A stretch of 64,000 nt of DNA from Azadirachta indica (taxonomy: Eukaryota > Streptophyta > Magnoliopsida > Sapindales > Meliaceae): NCBI GenBank assembly GCA_022749755.1, contig CM040451.1, positions 2,246,871-2,310,870 on the forward strand. Reading direction: 5' to 3'. The translations under genes and the position numbers were made by a program. The notes beneath the pieces were generated by a model. That model was not told the origin of the DNA. It was given only the letters and a program-made list of their open reading frames with translations, and did no database searches. Shown in pieces: positions 49,475 through 61,227 of this stretch. Numbering within the stretch: position 1 is the first letter of the stretch; each line of letters starts with the position of its first letter.

Positions 49475-51060
49475 TTGAAATTGATTAATATGGAGAGTGA
49501 TTATTTAATGAAAGCAAAAATTTTAAATATATAATATGATTTTAGTGTGCAGCATCGTTACAATCATCTTGTCTGAGATCCTTTTCTATAGCTCTCATTT
49601 TATCTTTATTTTATTTAGTTTTTCTACTAGTCAATATTTTTCCAAAAATTTTAGAGATTTTTCATTAAATAGGTGGGAATATAATATGATAAATGATTTT
49701 AAAAAATTGTGCAAATATATCATTTACTTATTAAATACTACATTATTTAGAACATAAATGATTGAAATAAAATTAGAACATGTAACATCACTATGTTTAG
49801 TTGAATTAACATACAGATTTGCATGTTATTATGTACAATCTGCTTGTTGAAATGTTTTTTTTTTTCTTTTGGAGAGGTTCAATTTAAAAGTAGATTTAAT
49901 CTAGTCCTAAATAATATGATCATTGTGTCCAAAAAAAAAAAACTTGTATATGATCATAGAAACATGATTTAGCTAGTAACAATTTATCTATATGACACTT
50001 AGTAACACCTTTTATATTTCTTTTTCATAAGAAGAATTTAATTCTTCATTTAATTTGCTTCCTAAAGACTAACAAAATTAGTATTAATATTGAGAATAGT
50101 AATTTGGATCACAATACAATTATTCGGCACGAATTCAATGAAATTAAATGGGTATGGGTTTGAAAAAACTAACATAAATAATAATCGTGTTATATTTGAA
50201 TCACCTATTTAATAATCGTTTACAATTCTTTTAAAATTATTAGTAATTTTATTATATTTGTAAAATATTTAAAATTTTAAATATTTTATGTCACCCGGTT
50301 CAAATCCAAATATCTAATATTACCATAGGAGAATAATGATCTGTCATAAAAATCATGTGATTGTTTTTATTCTCATATAAAAATACGATAATATAGGTAA
50401 AATCATGTGATTGCTCTTATTCTAATCTAAAAAATAAGGTAAAGATAAACGATGATTTTTTTTTAATATATTATAGATTGTATGATGAAATAGCTAAATT
50501 AACCTTTTAAATAAATTATTTATAACTATAATTGAATTAATTTTTCTCCATTATTTCAAAATGTGCCGTGAAGACAGAATTGGATTGAATATGATTGGAC
50601 TATAAATAATCCCATAATGTGTTTAACTTGTTGTAACATTGGATTGAATTGTATTTATAATTTTATTATTAAAATTATGTAAAAAAATCAAATAAAGTAT
50701 TTCATTTAACCATTAATTTAATTAAGTAAGCTTAAATCAAAATTAATTAGATATTTGAATTATAATTTAACTCTAACTTTTCACATATAAAAAATTTATT
50801 TAAATTTATAATGGTGTAATTGTTTTTTTACAATTATAATATATACATTTTTTTATATTCTTATTAACTAAAATTTTATATTGTTAACCATTTAAATCAT
50901 TAGAATGAAAATTCATTATATATAGATAATAATTTAAATTAGTTATAAATATTTTATTAATAAAATGAATGAATTATTCATTAGGTTATTTTTATTAATT
51001 TATTAAGTATTGATCATTATTATTTATAATTTATCCAAGAGTTAAAGCTCCTTAAATATG
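49475..51060. repeat. Ancient M-like block plus repeat G
   Basis: 49480-49730 matches 28310-28560. 49930-50520 follows the order of block M (TGATCATAGAAA, AATCATGTGATTG.TCTTATTCT, AAATAAGGTAAA) but is far more diverged. 50560-51050 is repeat G with flanks. It carries no Mutator-like element. No gene. Confidence 0.6.
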
Positions 51061-52545
51061 AAAAAGCAAACATACTACGTGTGCCCAAGATCAATATGTT
51101 ATCTCATCCTACTATTTATTTTGCAACACTAGGATAGAAGTAACAAAAATAATGCTAATCTCAATCCTCTCTTGCATATCAACCAAACCCTTAATTTAAT
51201 AAAAAGACAATTAACGAAAATATTGATTTGAATTGTATCATTTTATCTAGTCTTATTATTATGCACTAAAATAATGAAAATAGAGCAATTGATTCTCTAT
51301 ATATTAGAAAACAAAATGCCATTTCTTTGATTTTGAATATTTGCATATTATATATTCATATAGTAACTACTCAACATATAAGTTAAACGAAAGTCATAAA
51401 AATACTTGATTTTAAGATCTAACTCATTAATAATAAAGGTGTAAAATTCCTATTGATAATCATAAGAAATCAATTGAAGGTGAATAAATTTCGAAATAGA
51501 GAAATAGTAAGTTTTGAATGCTATATAATAGGATCACAAAAATTATTAAATATGTTTCAATGATTTACACAAAACCAAAGTAAATCAACACTTCAATAAA
51601 CCGACTTCGATCGGTTCAAATTGGTTCCGTTCAATTTTAAATTGGTTCGATTTCAATTTCATTTAGTTTCACTTCTTTTTATTTTTTATTTAAGATATAA
51701 ACAATAAAATTTAAACTTTTCAATTTTTGTAAATAATAAAAAATTACTAATAAAAATGTTAGAACCTTTTAGTGTCAAATTTTTATTTTTACATAATTTT
51801 TAATTTTAGTTTGTTCAATTTAATTTTGATTTAAGCTCTAACTGTGTCGAAAATCTTTAACAAATCAAATATGGTTCAGGTCGGTTTTGTTTAGATTATG
51901 CCACTTTTTCTAAGACTACTATTAAGCAGCAAAATTTTAAAAGTAGAGCGATTTGTTCTTTGCATATTAGAAAACAAAATGTTGTGTTTTTGACTCGAAC
52001 ATTCAAATACTATTAATATAATTCCAACTCAAAAACTAAGTAATAAAAATGTTTAATTTCAAAGTCCAAATGAGAATATAAAAATCCCAACTTGGTAACT
52101 ATAAGAAATCAATTGGGAATTACTTAGACTAATTTGATGAACATAAAGAAGCAGTTGCTTATAAATCTTTTAAGAAGACTACTTGAACAATGATTGATTT
52201 TTTTGCTACAAGTATTATTAAGTCATACAGAATAACACAAAAACATGGGTTAGAATTTGGCTTTACAACTGATGAGTACATTTAGGCTTTTAAACAAAGA
52301 AATTAAAATTTTGATATAATGAGTTTTTATTATAAAAATTGATGGATGGTTTTTCTTTTCTTGAAAAATGACACTTCCTGAAGTTTTGAGTAGACAATAG
52401 ATATTTTTTAAAATTTAGTGGTAGATAAATACTCTTAATTAGAGATAACAAAATGAGCGGATTAGCCCAAACACGGCACCATATTATTCATGATATTATT
52501 CATGGATTGGGCCGATAAAAAAAGCCCACTGGTTATTGTTGATTG
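51061..52545. repeat. AT-rich intergenic with repeat H copy 2
   Basis: 51515-51890 matches 5220-5660. 52440-52520 is a short GC-richer spot (GCGGATTAGCCCAAACACGGCACC) without a recognised gene. The HIPP promoter and first two exons expected upstream of copy 4 are absent. Confidence 0.5.
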
Positions 52546-53091
52546 AGCTAAGATGTGGTTGAATTTTCTTTTGCGAACAAGAGAAATTCAAAACAAGAGA
52601 AATTCAAGACCAGACGTACGATGAGAAACAGAACATAGTGACCATCAAAGTGGTGTCTTGCCATCCGGAAAAGCTGAGGGACAAGCTTTACCGCAAAGGT
52701 GACTGTTCAATCAAGTTTATTGAAATCAAACCACCAGAAAAACCTAAGCACGAAACTGAAAAGCCTACAGTTATAATAGTTCAACCCACCAAAGTCTCCA
52801 GAACCAGTACCAGTACCGGTACCGGTACCGGTTCCGTAATATGCATTCGGGGTGTGTTGCCTGGAATGTTATGACGGGCGCGACGGTGGACCGCGTTACC
52901 ACGGCGAAAGACTCCCTTTATGCTGTGATGGTTGTTATGGGAGACCGGTGTGCAACAATTGTGGGGCAGCTGCGCAGGTTCCGATGGAAGACCGTCGTGC
53001 AGCAATGGTGGGGGCAGTTGTTGCAGGTTGCGATGGAATGCCGCCGTGCAACAGTTGTGGGAACAACGATGCAGATTGCAGAATCATGTGA
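52546..53091 (+). pseudogene. HIPP-4: 5'-truncated, frameshifted HIPP pseudogene
   Basis: Homology starts in the second intron (GAGCTAAGATGTGG). Exons 1 and 2, including the CxxC motif, are missing. A 16-bp tandem duplication (AACAAGAGAAATTCAA at 52576-52591 and 52592-52607) sits on the exon-3 acceptor. The HMA second half reads through YDEKQNIVTIKVVSCHPEKL to KPKHETEKPT, then a frameshift scrambles the (PV)n linker. Frame is regained near 52850 (CCLECYDGRDGG), lost again around the GAAAQVPMED segment, and regained at the end (GNNDADCRIM). The HETEKPT linker and CRIM end group it with HIPP-5, not with copies 1-3. Confidence 0.88.
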
Positions 53092-53570
53092 AAGAATCAC
53101 GTTTGTCTTTAAATTAGGACAAGATCGGAATTAATAAACTTTTGTTGGTATACACCTGTTACATAACTGTGTTTCGTTGACTGTTAAAAACAGTTAAAAG
53201 CAGTCTACTTGATAAAATTTAACTGCCATATCAAAGTGCTAGCACAGAATGAGTTTCTGAAGTTGACTCATGAAGATGTGAAATCAATATAATGTGCAGA
53301 AAATAGCACCTTACGGTTTTTTGGTGCTGTTTTATGCTTCAAACTGGCCCAAAATAGCAGCCATTATGCTGCAGTTTTCAGGGTTGTTTTGTGCACAAGA
53401 ATATAAAAATTGTTCAAGAAAAAAGTGTTAAAGAATATAAACATTAAGCATATTAACATTTTCTATTTAGCATTCTCAATGAACCCCAAATTCCCATACA
53501 CAAAAGTTTAAGCTTTAAGCATTAAGTAACAACTAACAAGCTAACTAATGAAATTATATATTCATTTCAT
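53092..53570. other. 3' remnant of HIPP-4 and unrecognised sequence
   Basis: About 53100-53220 matches the D-block start (TTTAAATTAGGACAAGATCGG). 53230-53400 (AGTTTCTGAAGTTGACTC.., CAAACTGGCCCAAAATAGC) has no counterpart in the window and no recognisable coding. Confidence 0.45.
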
Positions 53571-54480
53571 TAAAAGTTTTTGCCTATCCAACATCAATTA
53601 ATTAAAAATGTTTTAAAATTTGATAATTTCGATTCATTAGTTGAATGTATATCATTATTCATTCATTCCACATTATTCAATTGGATTTGTATTATTAAAA
53701 ATCAATAACATATAATTTATGCAACGTCAGAAAGAATGTACATAACGATCATGACATGAACGTAATATTGTAACAACCATATATAAACTGTAATATTATA
53801 TTTTTAAAATAAATTTATTTCTGCATATATTACTGATGAATAGGTGAAGACGATAGATAAATTTGGGAATAAGATCATTTTTTCAAAAAACTATGTGTTT
53901 ATAATCCTAATAATTTGGCGTAAAATATTTATAATTTTAATAAATTTGAAAAATAATTGTATCTTTGTAGTAAAATTTCTATAATATTTTAATTTTTTTT
54001 TTTCCAATATTACATCTTCAGTGATAGATAAAATATATACAGAGTTCCAACACAAGTAGCAAGCAGTAAAACTGCACATGTCATTTTATTTGTTTTTTTA
54101 GTATAACTACACATATTAATAATGCAAATCAAGTATGTAAACTCTTCATATATAAAAAAAATGGAAAATTAATTTAAATTCGAATTTTTGTTGAATATTG
54201 TGAGAAAATGGTGAACTCAAAAGTCAGAAATCACACATGATTCATAAAAATAAATATTTTAACCTCACAATAATTTTCAAAATAAAATTTAGTACTCAAA
54301 CGATCATCTTTTTATTTAAAAAGGAATTCTTTCATTCTCAGAAATTAAGTTAAAATTGCTAACTTAATGTTGAAATTTGGATAAATTTATCTTATTGTAA
54401 TTTTAAATTGTTCCCATAAAATTTATTTATTTTTTAATATATATAATTTAAGAATAAATAAATTTTATGGGAATAATTTA
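53571..54480. repeat. Dispersed repeat F, copy 3
   Basis: Parallels 6000-6960, including CCAACATCAATTAA, GAATATTGTGAGAAAATGGTG and the TCATTCTCAGAAATTAAGTT tail. 54410-54480 holds an imperfect inverted repeat of AAATTTAT/ATAAATTT segments around TTTAAGAATAAATAAA. No gene. Confidence 0.6.
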
Positions 54481-56160
54481 AAATTGCAATAAAATAATTT
54501 AACTAAATTGTCTACAATACCATATGCCAAATTAATCATTTTTAAAAATTTATATTTATATTTCTGGATAAAAATTAAACATATCTATAAAATTATATTA
54601 TATATATTCAAATTTCTGGTAGAAAACATATCAAATATATATATTATAATGTAAACTTGAATCATTTTTTAAAAGCCCATTACCAAAATTTAAAAATTAA
54701 AATCTTAGTTTATAAAATCGTTCTAGAGTTACACGTTGTTTTAAGAAATTATTTATATAATTATTAGTATAGTTTAATTGAACCTTTTAAAAGACTAAAC
54801 CTTTTAAAAGTTTAATCCCGCCTAGCTAACAACTATTAAAAGACTTATCAGAAGTAAACTAAAACTTTTTTTCGTCGATTGAGAGAGTTTTATAATAAGG
54901 TTAGAGTACACATCATTTGTATGCATGTCTATTTAATATTATATATATAATTTGGAATATAAATTTTTGAAATAAAATGAGAAGATGTAACATCACTTTT
55001 ATTAAATTAAAAATATATTATTTATATGTTAATCATTAACTTATATATGATCATTGTGTCAGAAAATAAAAATTGTATATGATCATAGAAAGATGATTTA
55101 ACTAGTCTTAACTTATTTATATGACATTAAATAATAGTTTTATATTTTTTTTATAAAATGAAGTTAATTGTTCTTTTGATTTACTTTCTAAAGGCCAATG
55201 AAATTATTACTAATATTAAGGGTGACAATTTGAATCACATCACGATTATTCGATAAATATTCAATGAAATCAAACGAGTTTAAGTTTAAAGAAATTGACA
55301 TAACTAATAATCGTATTCTATTTGTGTCAAGAATTTAATAACCGCGTTGAATTCGTATTTAATTTTTTTGAATCATTTATTTATTTAAAACATGTTTATG
55401 ATTTGTTTAAAATTATTATTATTAATTTTTATTTTATTTGTAAATTATTTAAAATGAAAAAAAAATGTTTACAGTACCTAGACTAAATCTAATGTCTAAT
55501 ATCACACAGAAGAATAATATTCTATTATAAAAATCATGTGATTGTTCTTATTCTCTGCTAAAAATAGGATAAGGTAACTAAATATTTATTTTTAATATGT
55601 TATAGAGAGTATGATAAAAGAGCTAAATTAATCTTTTAAACAAATTATTTATAAATATAATTGAATTACTTTTAAAAATGTGCCGTTAAGATGGATTGGA
55701 TTGAATGTAATTGGATTATACTTAATATTACGTTGTGTTTGATGCGTTATAACATTGGATTGAATTGTATGTATAATTTTATTATTAAAATTAATTAAAA
55801 AATAAATAAGATATTTATTTAACCATTAAGTTAATTAAGTTAGCTTATAAAAATTAATTAAATATTTGAATAACAATTTAACTTTAATTTTTTATCTATA
55901 AAAGAGTTACTTCTAATTAGAATGGTTAAAATGTATAGTTGTTTTACAATTATAATATATATACATATTTTATATTGTTATTAACTAAAGTTTTATATAT
56001 TTAAATCAGTAGTAATGAAAATTAACTATACATAAATAATAATTTAAATTACTTATAAACATTTTATTAATAAAATATGAGTTTGATTATTTTTTAGGTT
56101 ATCTTATAATTTTATTAAAGTATTTTATTATTGTTTGTAATTTATCCAAAGAATTATCAT
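54481..56160. repeat. Ancient M-like block and repeat G
   Basis: 55030-55640 keeps the order of block M landmarks (TGATCATAGAAAGATG, AATCATGTGATTGTTCTTATTC, AAAATAGGATAAGG). 55670-56150 matches repeat G at 50560-51050. No gene. Confidence 0.6.
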
Positions 56161-58837
56161 AAGGGTCTATTAAGTAGAGGTAAATACGTCCGGCTCAGTC
56201 TGATTTAGATTTTTGAAATTCGGATTAGAACTAAAAATTTTGAATTTTTAAATTTTGAAACAGGACCGGAACAAATAAAAAGGAAAGATTAGACCGGTCC
56301 AAACCGATTAAACAAAGAAAGCAGAATAAAATCAAACCGTTCAGTTCAATTTTTTAGGTCGGTTCAATTTTAGGTTAATTTATTATTTTTTTAAAAATTT
56401 TTTAAATTAAAAAATAACATCATTTTGGATAAAAAAAATTAATGAATAATAAATTCAGTCTATTCCAAATTTTTTAGGTTAAACACAAAACCGAACTGAA
56501 AATTCTAGATTTTTATGTTTAAGAATCAAAATTGGACTAATTTCTATGAAACACTAACCGAACCCATCGATTTTGGTCCGGTTCGATTTCGGCCAGTTTA
56601 CTATGAGTAGATTTACTATGAGTATATATTGATTATTCTTGATCAATCTTCTTATTTTAAACAATTGTGTAAGGAAGAGATTGTTTCTCTTAATTGTTAA
56701 GTGTAATTAACACTTGTTCAAAGTCATTTCTAATTTATTATAGGATTTGAAGGGAATTTAAAAGCTCATTTGAATTGTAAAGGTTTAATCAATACATGAA
56801 TATAGACCGACATTGCTGAACTACATTAAATATTTGTGTTTAATTTCTTCCGCTCTCTTCTTTATTTGTATTTGTATTTATAATTATTTTACATATTTAT
56901 TTGTATCACAATTGTAGCTTAAAATTGTTATGATTTACATATTTCATAATAATCATTCGAATTGTATGTTGAATTCTTTATATTACATAATATTATAATT
57001 GAATTGCATGTTTAGCATTGAATATTGGATTGCATAGTTAAATTGTTTAATTAATTTTAAAACCTAATTTATCTCCTCTCTTGGATTGCATACTAGTATT
57101 TCATGTAATAAATATGATAAGTGAAAGAATAGTGTAAAACAAAAAGATGGATGGATGGAATAATTAATTAACAAATTGCGGAAAAAGCAAAGAAATTAAA
57201 AGAAAATTAAATGAGGCAAATTTAATTATAAGGTACCGTTAAAGCAAACAAATTAACAGTAAAGCATATATAAAGCAAACAATAAAAAAATTAAATTGAG
57301 AACAGCTTGATCTCTACACTTTTAAGCTCTTGGAATAAATTAATAATAAAGCATAAAGTCATCGGCGAATATAACAAGCCCTTTTGTTTATTTTTTCCTC
57401 TCTCCTTTATAAAGGTAACTCATGCGGTTTACTTTTTAGGAAAAAAAAATGCTGCTTTTATCTTTATCCTTTTCAAGAGCTTTTACGACAGGCTTGAGAT
57501 TTTAACTTAATTTTTTGAAAGTTAATATAATTTTTTTTTCATAAATATATTACCTTAATTTTGGTTAGACTGACTTACTTTTTCTAAGTGAATATTTCTC
57601 TATTATAAATTAAGGAAAAAAACATACAATTGGGTCAATAAATCATAAAGATAACCTCTAATTGAATCCTTATCTAATTGAATTAATTAAATCACAATTA
57701 AAAGAGCAATTAATCATTTCATTGTTTGGAAAAAAAATTAAGTTAATATTGTATCGACAATATTAATTTGACTGTAATTTCTCCTTCGTTGATGCCAATT
57801 CAATTGGTCCTAGTTGCATACGATATTACAAGTAAAAGTTGACAAATTATCATAAGAGAACAGGGATATCTAGAAAGTGTTATTTACATTTTTTTTAATA
57901 TTACATAATTATAACTATAATTTATTAATATTATATAAAAAAAAAAGTTCTACAGCAAATTAGAAGCTCTGATTAACTTGAATCTGATGCCACTCATAAA
58001 AGTATGTAATACGATTTAGATATAAAAGCTAACTCTTTTTATCTTTAGTCCGATGTCACTTATAAAAGTATGTATCTAATTCAAATATAAAAGTTAACTC
58101 TTTTTAAAAAAAAAAAAGTTGACCTCCACTTTATTCTGAAAAAAAAAAAAAGGTCTCACATTTAAACGTAATTTACTAATAATTATTTGAGAAATAAAAA
58201 TAATATTTTTAAATTATTGTTCTCAATAACTAATAATGCATTGGCTAATATTTTTCAAAATTGAAAATAATAAAAGCACATTTATTATCACTTTAAAAAT
58301 AAATTAGTGAGTTATTTTAAAGAAAAAGGTTGTTAATAACCGTTTAAAAATATAAAAAAAATTTCTATGTTTTACATAATAAAATTTCAAAACAATTGAA
58401 ACATAATTCTGAAAGGGAAGCTTAATTCCTAAACTTTAAGCTCTTATAATACCTTCCCTATTATCAAAAGAATACACTAAAAAAAAAAGTATAATATCCA
58501 TGTCATAATTCAAGAAAGACTGTTATTTAAACAAAAAATAAACAAAGATTGTATATAGAAAAGTGGCATGTAATATAAAGTAAAAGATTTTGAAACAATA
58601 ATTAAAGTGAATTAAAATTTCAATTTTCGGTGAAAGATGGATCTTAGATCTTTTTCCGGTTTAGTGTTTCTGATTATTACATTAATTTTTTTTTAAGGTA
58701 CATCTTATTATAAATAAGCGGTGGATCCCATCACTATATTCTACTAACCAACTATACTTCCAACAGCACCCACTAACATAATAAAAACAATTAATTATTC
58801 CTTTCTTCATTTTCTGACTATTTCGAAAAAGAGTGAC
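56161..58837. other. AT-rich intergenic, no gene seen
   Basis: 56190-56600 is rich in GGTTCGGTTC/CCGGTCC-like motifs typical of decayed plant repeats. A segment of about 60 bp (TGATGCCACTCATAAAAGTATG.. / CGATGTCACTTATAAAAGTATG..) is tandemly duplicated at about 57985-58045 and 58050-58105. Open frames at 57307-57510 and similar have no supporting features. Confidence 0.4.
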
Positions 58838-59515
58838 GATACATGTTTAGTAGACAGTGCAACTACACATGCTATCTTTCAAGATCAGAAATATTTCTCA
58901 ATTATGATTATCATAAGGTAAGATTAATACAAATACCTGGCCTTGTCGACCTTCAAAGATCCATAAAGGCTACAATCTGATTAGTAAATGGAACTACACT
59001 AAATTTTCATGACGCTCTATATTGAGCATGATTTACAAAAAAAAAAAAAAATGATCAGCTTCAAAATCACTTGTCACAATAAATTCTACATTTGAATAAC
59101 ATAAAATATCCATATTTAGTTCTCATATTTCAGGACAGAAGTAATAAAATACACATGAAAGTTGTACAGTCATGAGTGAGATACTCGCCAATCCAAATAT
59201 TTTGATGCTTTGGTATGACCGTCTTGGACATCCTAGATCAATAATGATGTGAAGAATCATTGAATATTCTCATTGTCATCCTTTGGAGAACATGAAGATT
59301 CCATTAGCCAACAAAACTACCTTACTCGGAAACTAATAAGGAGACCCATCATCTGCTAAAATTGATTGTAAATTAATCCCCACCTTTTTTTCACGGCAAA
59401 CTCAAGGAGATATCTACGGATCAACTTATCTACCTAATTAATAGACCAATTAATCCGCTGCTTTATGGTTCTAACGGATTCCTCTCGTCGCTGGTCACTT
59501 AAGTCCACAAGATTC
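58838..59515 (+). mobile_element. Degenerate copia pol fragment (protease to integrase start)
   Basis: In shifting frames with stops: CLVDSATTHAIF (copia protease active site D-S-A/G-T, about 58850-58885); GLVDLQRS; then LMLWYDRLGHPRSIMM (the GAG-pre-integrase motif WHDRLGHPG, about 59200-59250); then GDIYG and FMVLTDSSRRWS-like residues near 59410-59500 (start of integrase). No LTRs, reverse transcriptase or intact frame. Opposite in orientation to the 18.7-kb fragment, so probably a separate relic. Confidence 0.78.
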
Positions 59516-60360
59516 CTAGTCAGCATCCTAATGAATGATCCACCTCGTGACTACCTCAGTACAGAGCAAACTAAGAGCCTTGCTCCTCTGCGGCTAGATA
59601 ATAGCCACTTCAAGTCAGAATCCCCGCTATATGTCGCCCAAATAATTATGGACAGTGAACACCATGTCGTATGGCCATATACCGTGGCATGTGCAGGAAG
59701 CATAGCTATATACCATGGCACATACGGTGAGCGTCTTATACCATGGCATGCATAATGAATGTACTCATATACCACGGCACATTTGCAAACATAAAGGAAA
59801 CAATGTTCGAATACCCCCGAAATTATCCAGACCAACTCTGGTAAACTAATTGGCCCTGAGGGAGTAGGGTCGCTCAGGTGCCTAGTACTCATAATCGTTT
59901 TATGAATGAGTACTTCTGGAGTAGCCGATGTGGCCCTGAACCTACATGTCTATGACTTCATTTCCCAGAAAATCCGTGCCGCGAAAGATCCTAAATTTGA
60001 GTACACTAAGGCCTACCTTCGTGCGCCTTTGAAATACCTATTGGCCTATGCTTTCCAGTAAAAATATCGTGTGGGAAACCATTCAAAAGGTAGCAACAGC
60101 TCTTATCAAGTCAGAAGGCAGAATGCCAACAAGATCAACAGGTAGCAGGATATTGCCAACACTATGCAAAGTCCAAGCAGGGGCTGTGTAGAGCCTAGGT
60201 GGGGACCGCGCATTACTTGGGCTAAATGAGGATGCGCCAACTCTCCACTAAGAGACAATGCAATCTCCGCATCAGTCATAGTCGGAGGACACACGTAAAG
60301 GCAGAGGCTAAGGCTAGGCCAACATATGAAGTTGGACATAAGTATATATTGGTTATTTGG
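59516..60360. other. GC-richer unidentified segment after the copia relic
   Basis: Markedly less AT-rich than its surroundings, with short open stretches on both strands but no recognised protein. Includes the tandem motif field at 59677-59780 and motifs such as GGGGACCGCGCATTACTTGG. Perhaps more of the retroelement or a nested element. The minus-strand frames at 59551-59892 and 60106-60339 are not supported as genes. Confidence 0.4.
59677..59780. repeat. Four-unit ~30-bp tandem repeat, core TATACCATGGCA
   Basis: Cores at 59677, 59708, 59738 and 59767 (TATACCRYGGCAY), with spacing of 31, 30 and 29 bases. Each core has the palindrome CCATGG or a one-base variant. Confidence 0.8.
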
Positions 60361-61227
60361 TACATTTAACTCTTAGAAGGGTTATAATTAAGAAGAGTGT
60401 GTTATTGGTTATGATTTTTTCCTTTTTTTCTGATAAAAAGTCATTGGGAGTTGATCCACGCGTCCAATATTATAAGAAGAAGAAAAGGGAAAAAAAAAAC
60501 ATTTCTCAAAGTTGAGATGGTAATTTGAGGCATACATATCAAAATAAATTTGGGAATGCATGTGTGAAGCAAAAAGAGCATCTGTCGACTAGTTGAGTAT
60601 GACTTGGAAACATGTTGGTAATTCGGTTTTCTTGCTTTTTGAAGGGCGTATGAGGATGGAAGTCGGGATTGATTAAATTAAAATGTTTATGGAAAATACA
60701 TGAATAATTATTTTATATATTTTCAATATAAATTATAAGGTAAGTATAAGTATTGTACTATGATACATTTTATTTATAAATTAATATTTTTTATTTATTT
60801 TCTAATACTTGATTAATATTGAATTATTAATATATTATAAAATAAATAAATTTATATTTTACTTATAATATATTAACAAATATTTAGTATGTAAAATTAT
60901 AATATATTAATAAATATAATATAATTAATGTTATATTTATTAAAAAACCTTCTATAAATGTTCTATTTTTTTTTAAATTTTAAATATTTAATAATTATTT
61001 TTTTTTGAATGATTATTATTGATAAAGATATAATTATCATTACTTTTATAAGTGTTTTTGAAATTACTAAAAGTGATTAGTCTACTAAGACAAATCTAGC
61101 GTCTTTTTCCTTCTTTTTACCTTGGTTGATTAAGACTTTTAGAAAGCTAATGAGCTCTCTCCCTTATAATGTGTTGCAATATTTCAACATATATTCAACT
61201 TCAATATTTCAGATCTTATCACAAACC
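60361..61227. promoter_or_regulatory. Upstream region of HIPP-5
   Basis: From about 60690 this is a diverged match to the last part of block M and the promoter of copies 1-3 (ATGAATAATTATTTTATATATTT, then the single 110-bp-type segment at about 61015-61130, CTCCCTTATAATGTGTTGCAATATTT). The TATA-like TTATAATG lies about 65 bp before the ATG. 60361-60690 is unrecognised. The divergence suggests HIPP-5 is an older copy. Confidence 0.6.

Noticed and set aside
57307..57510. 67-codon ORF
   Set aside because: Lies in AT-rich DNA with no homologue recognised, no promoter signals and no paralogue in the window.
59551..59892. 113-codon minus-strand ORF opposite the copia relic and the TATACCATGGCA array
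   Set aside because: Overlaps degenerate pol sequence on the other strand and a tandem repeat. No recognisable domain.
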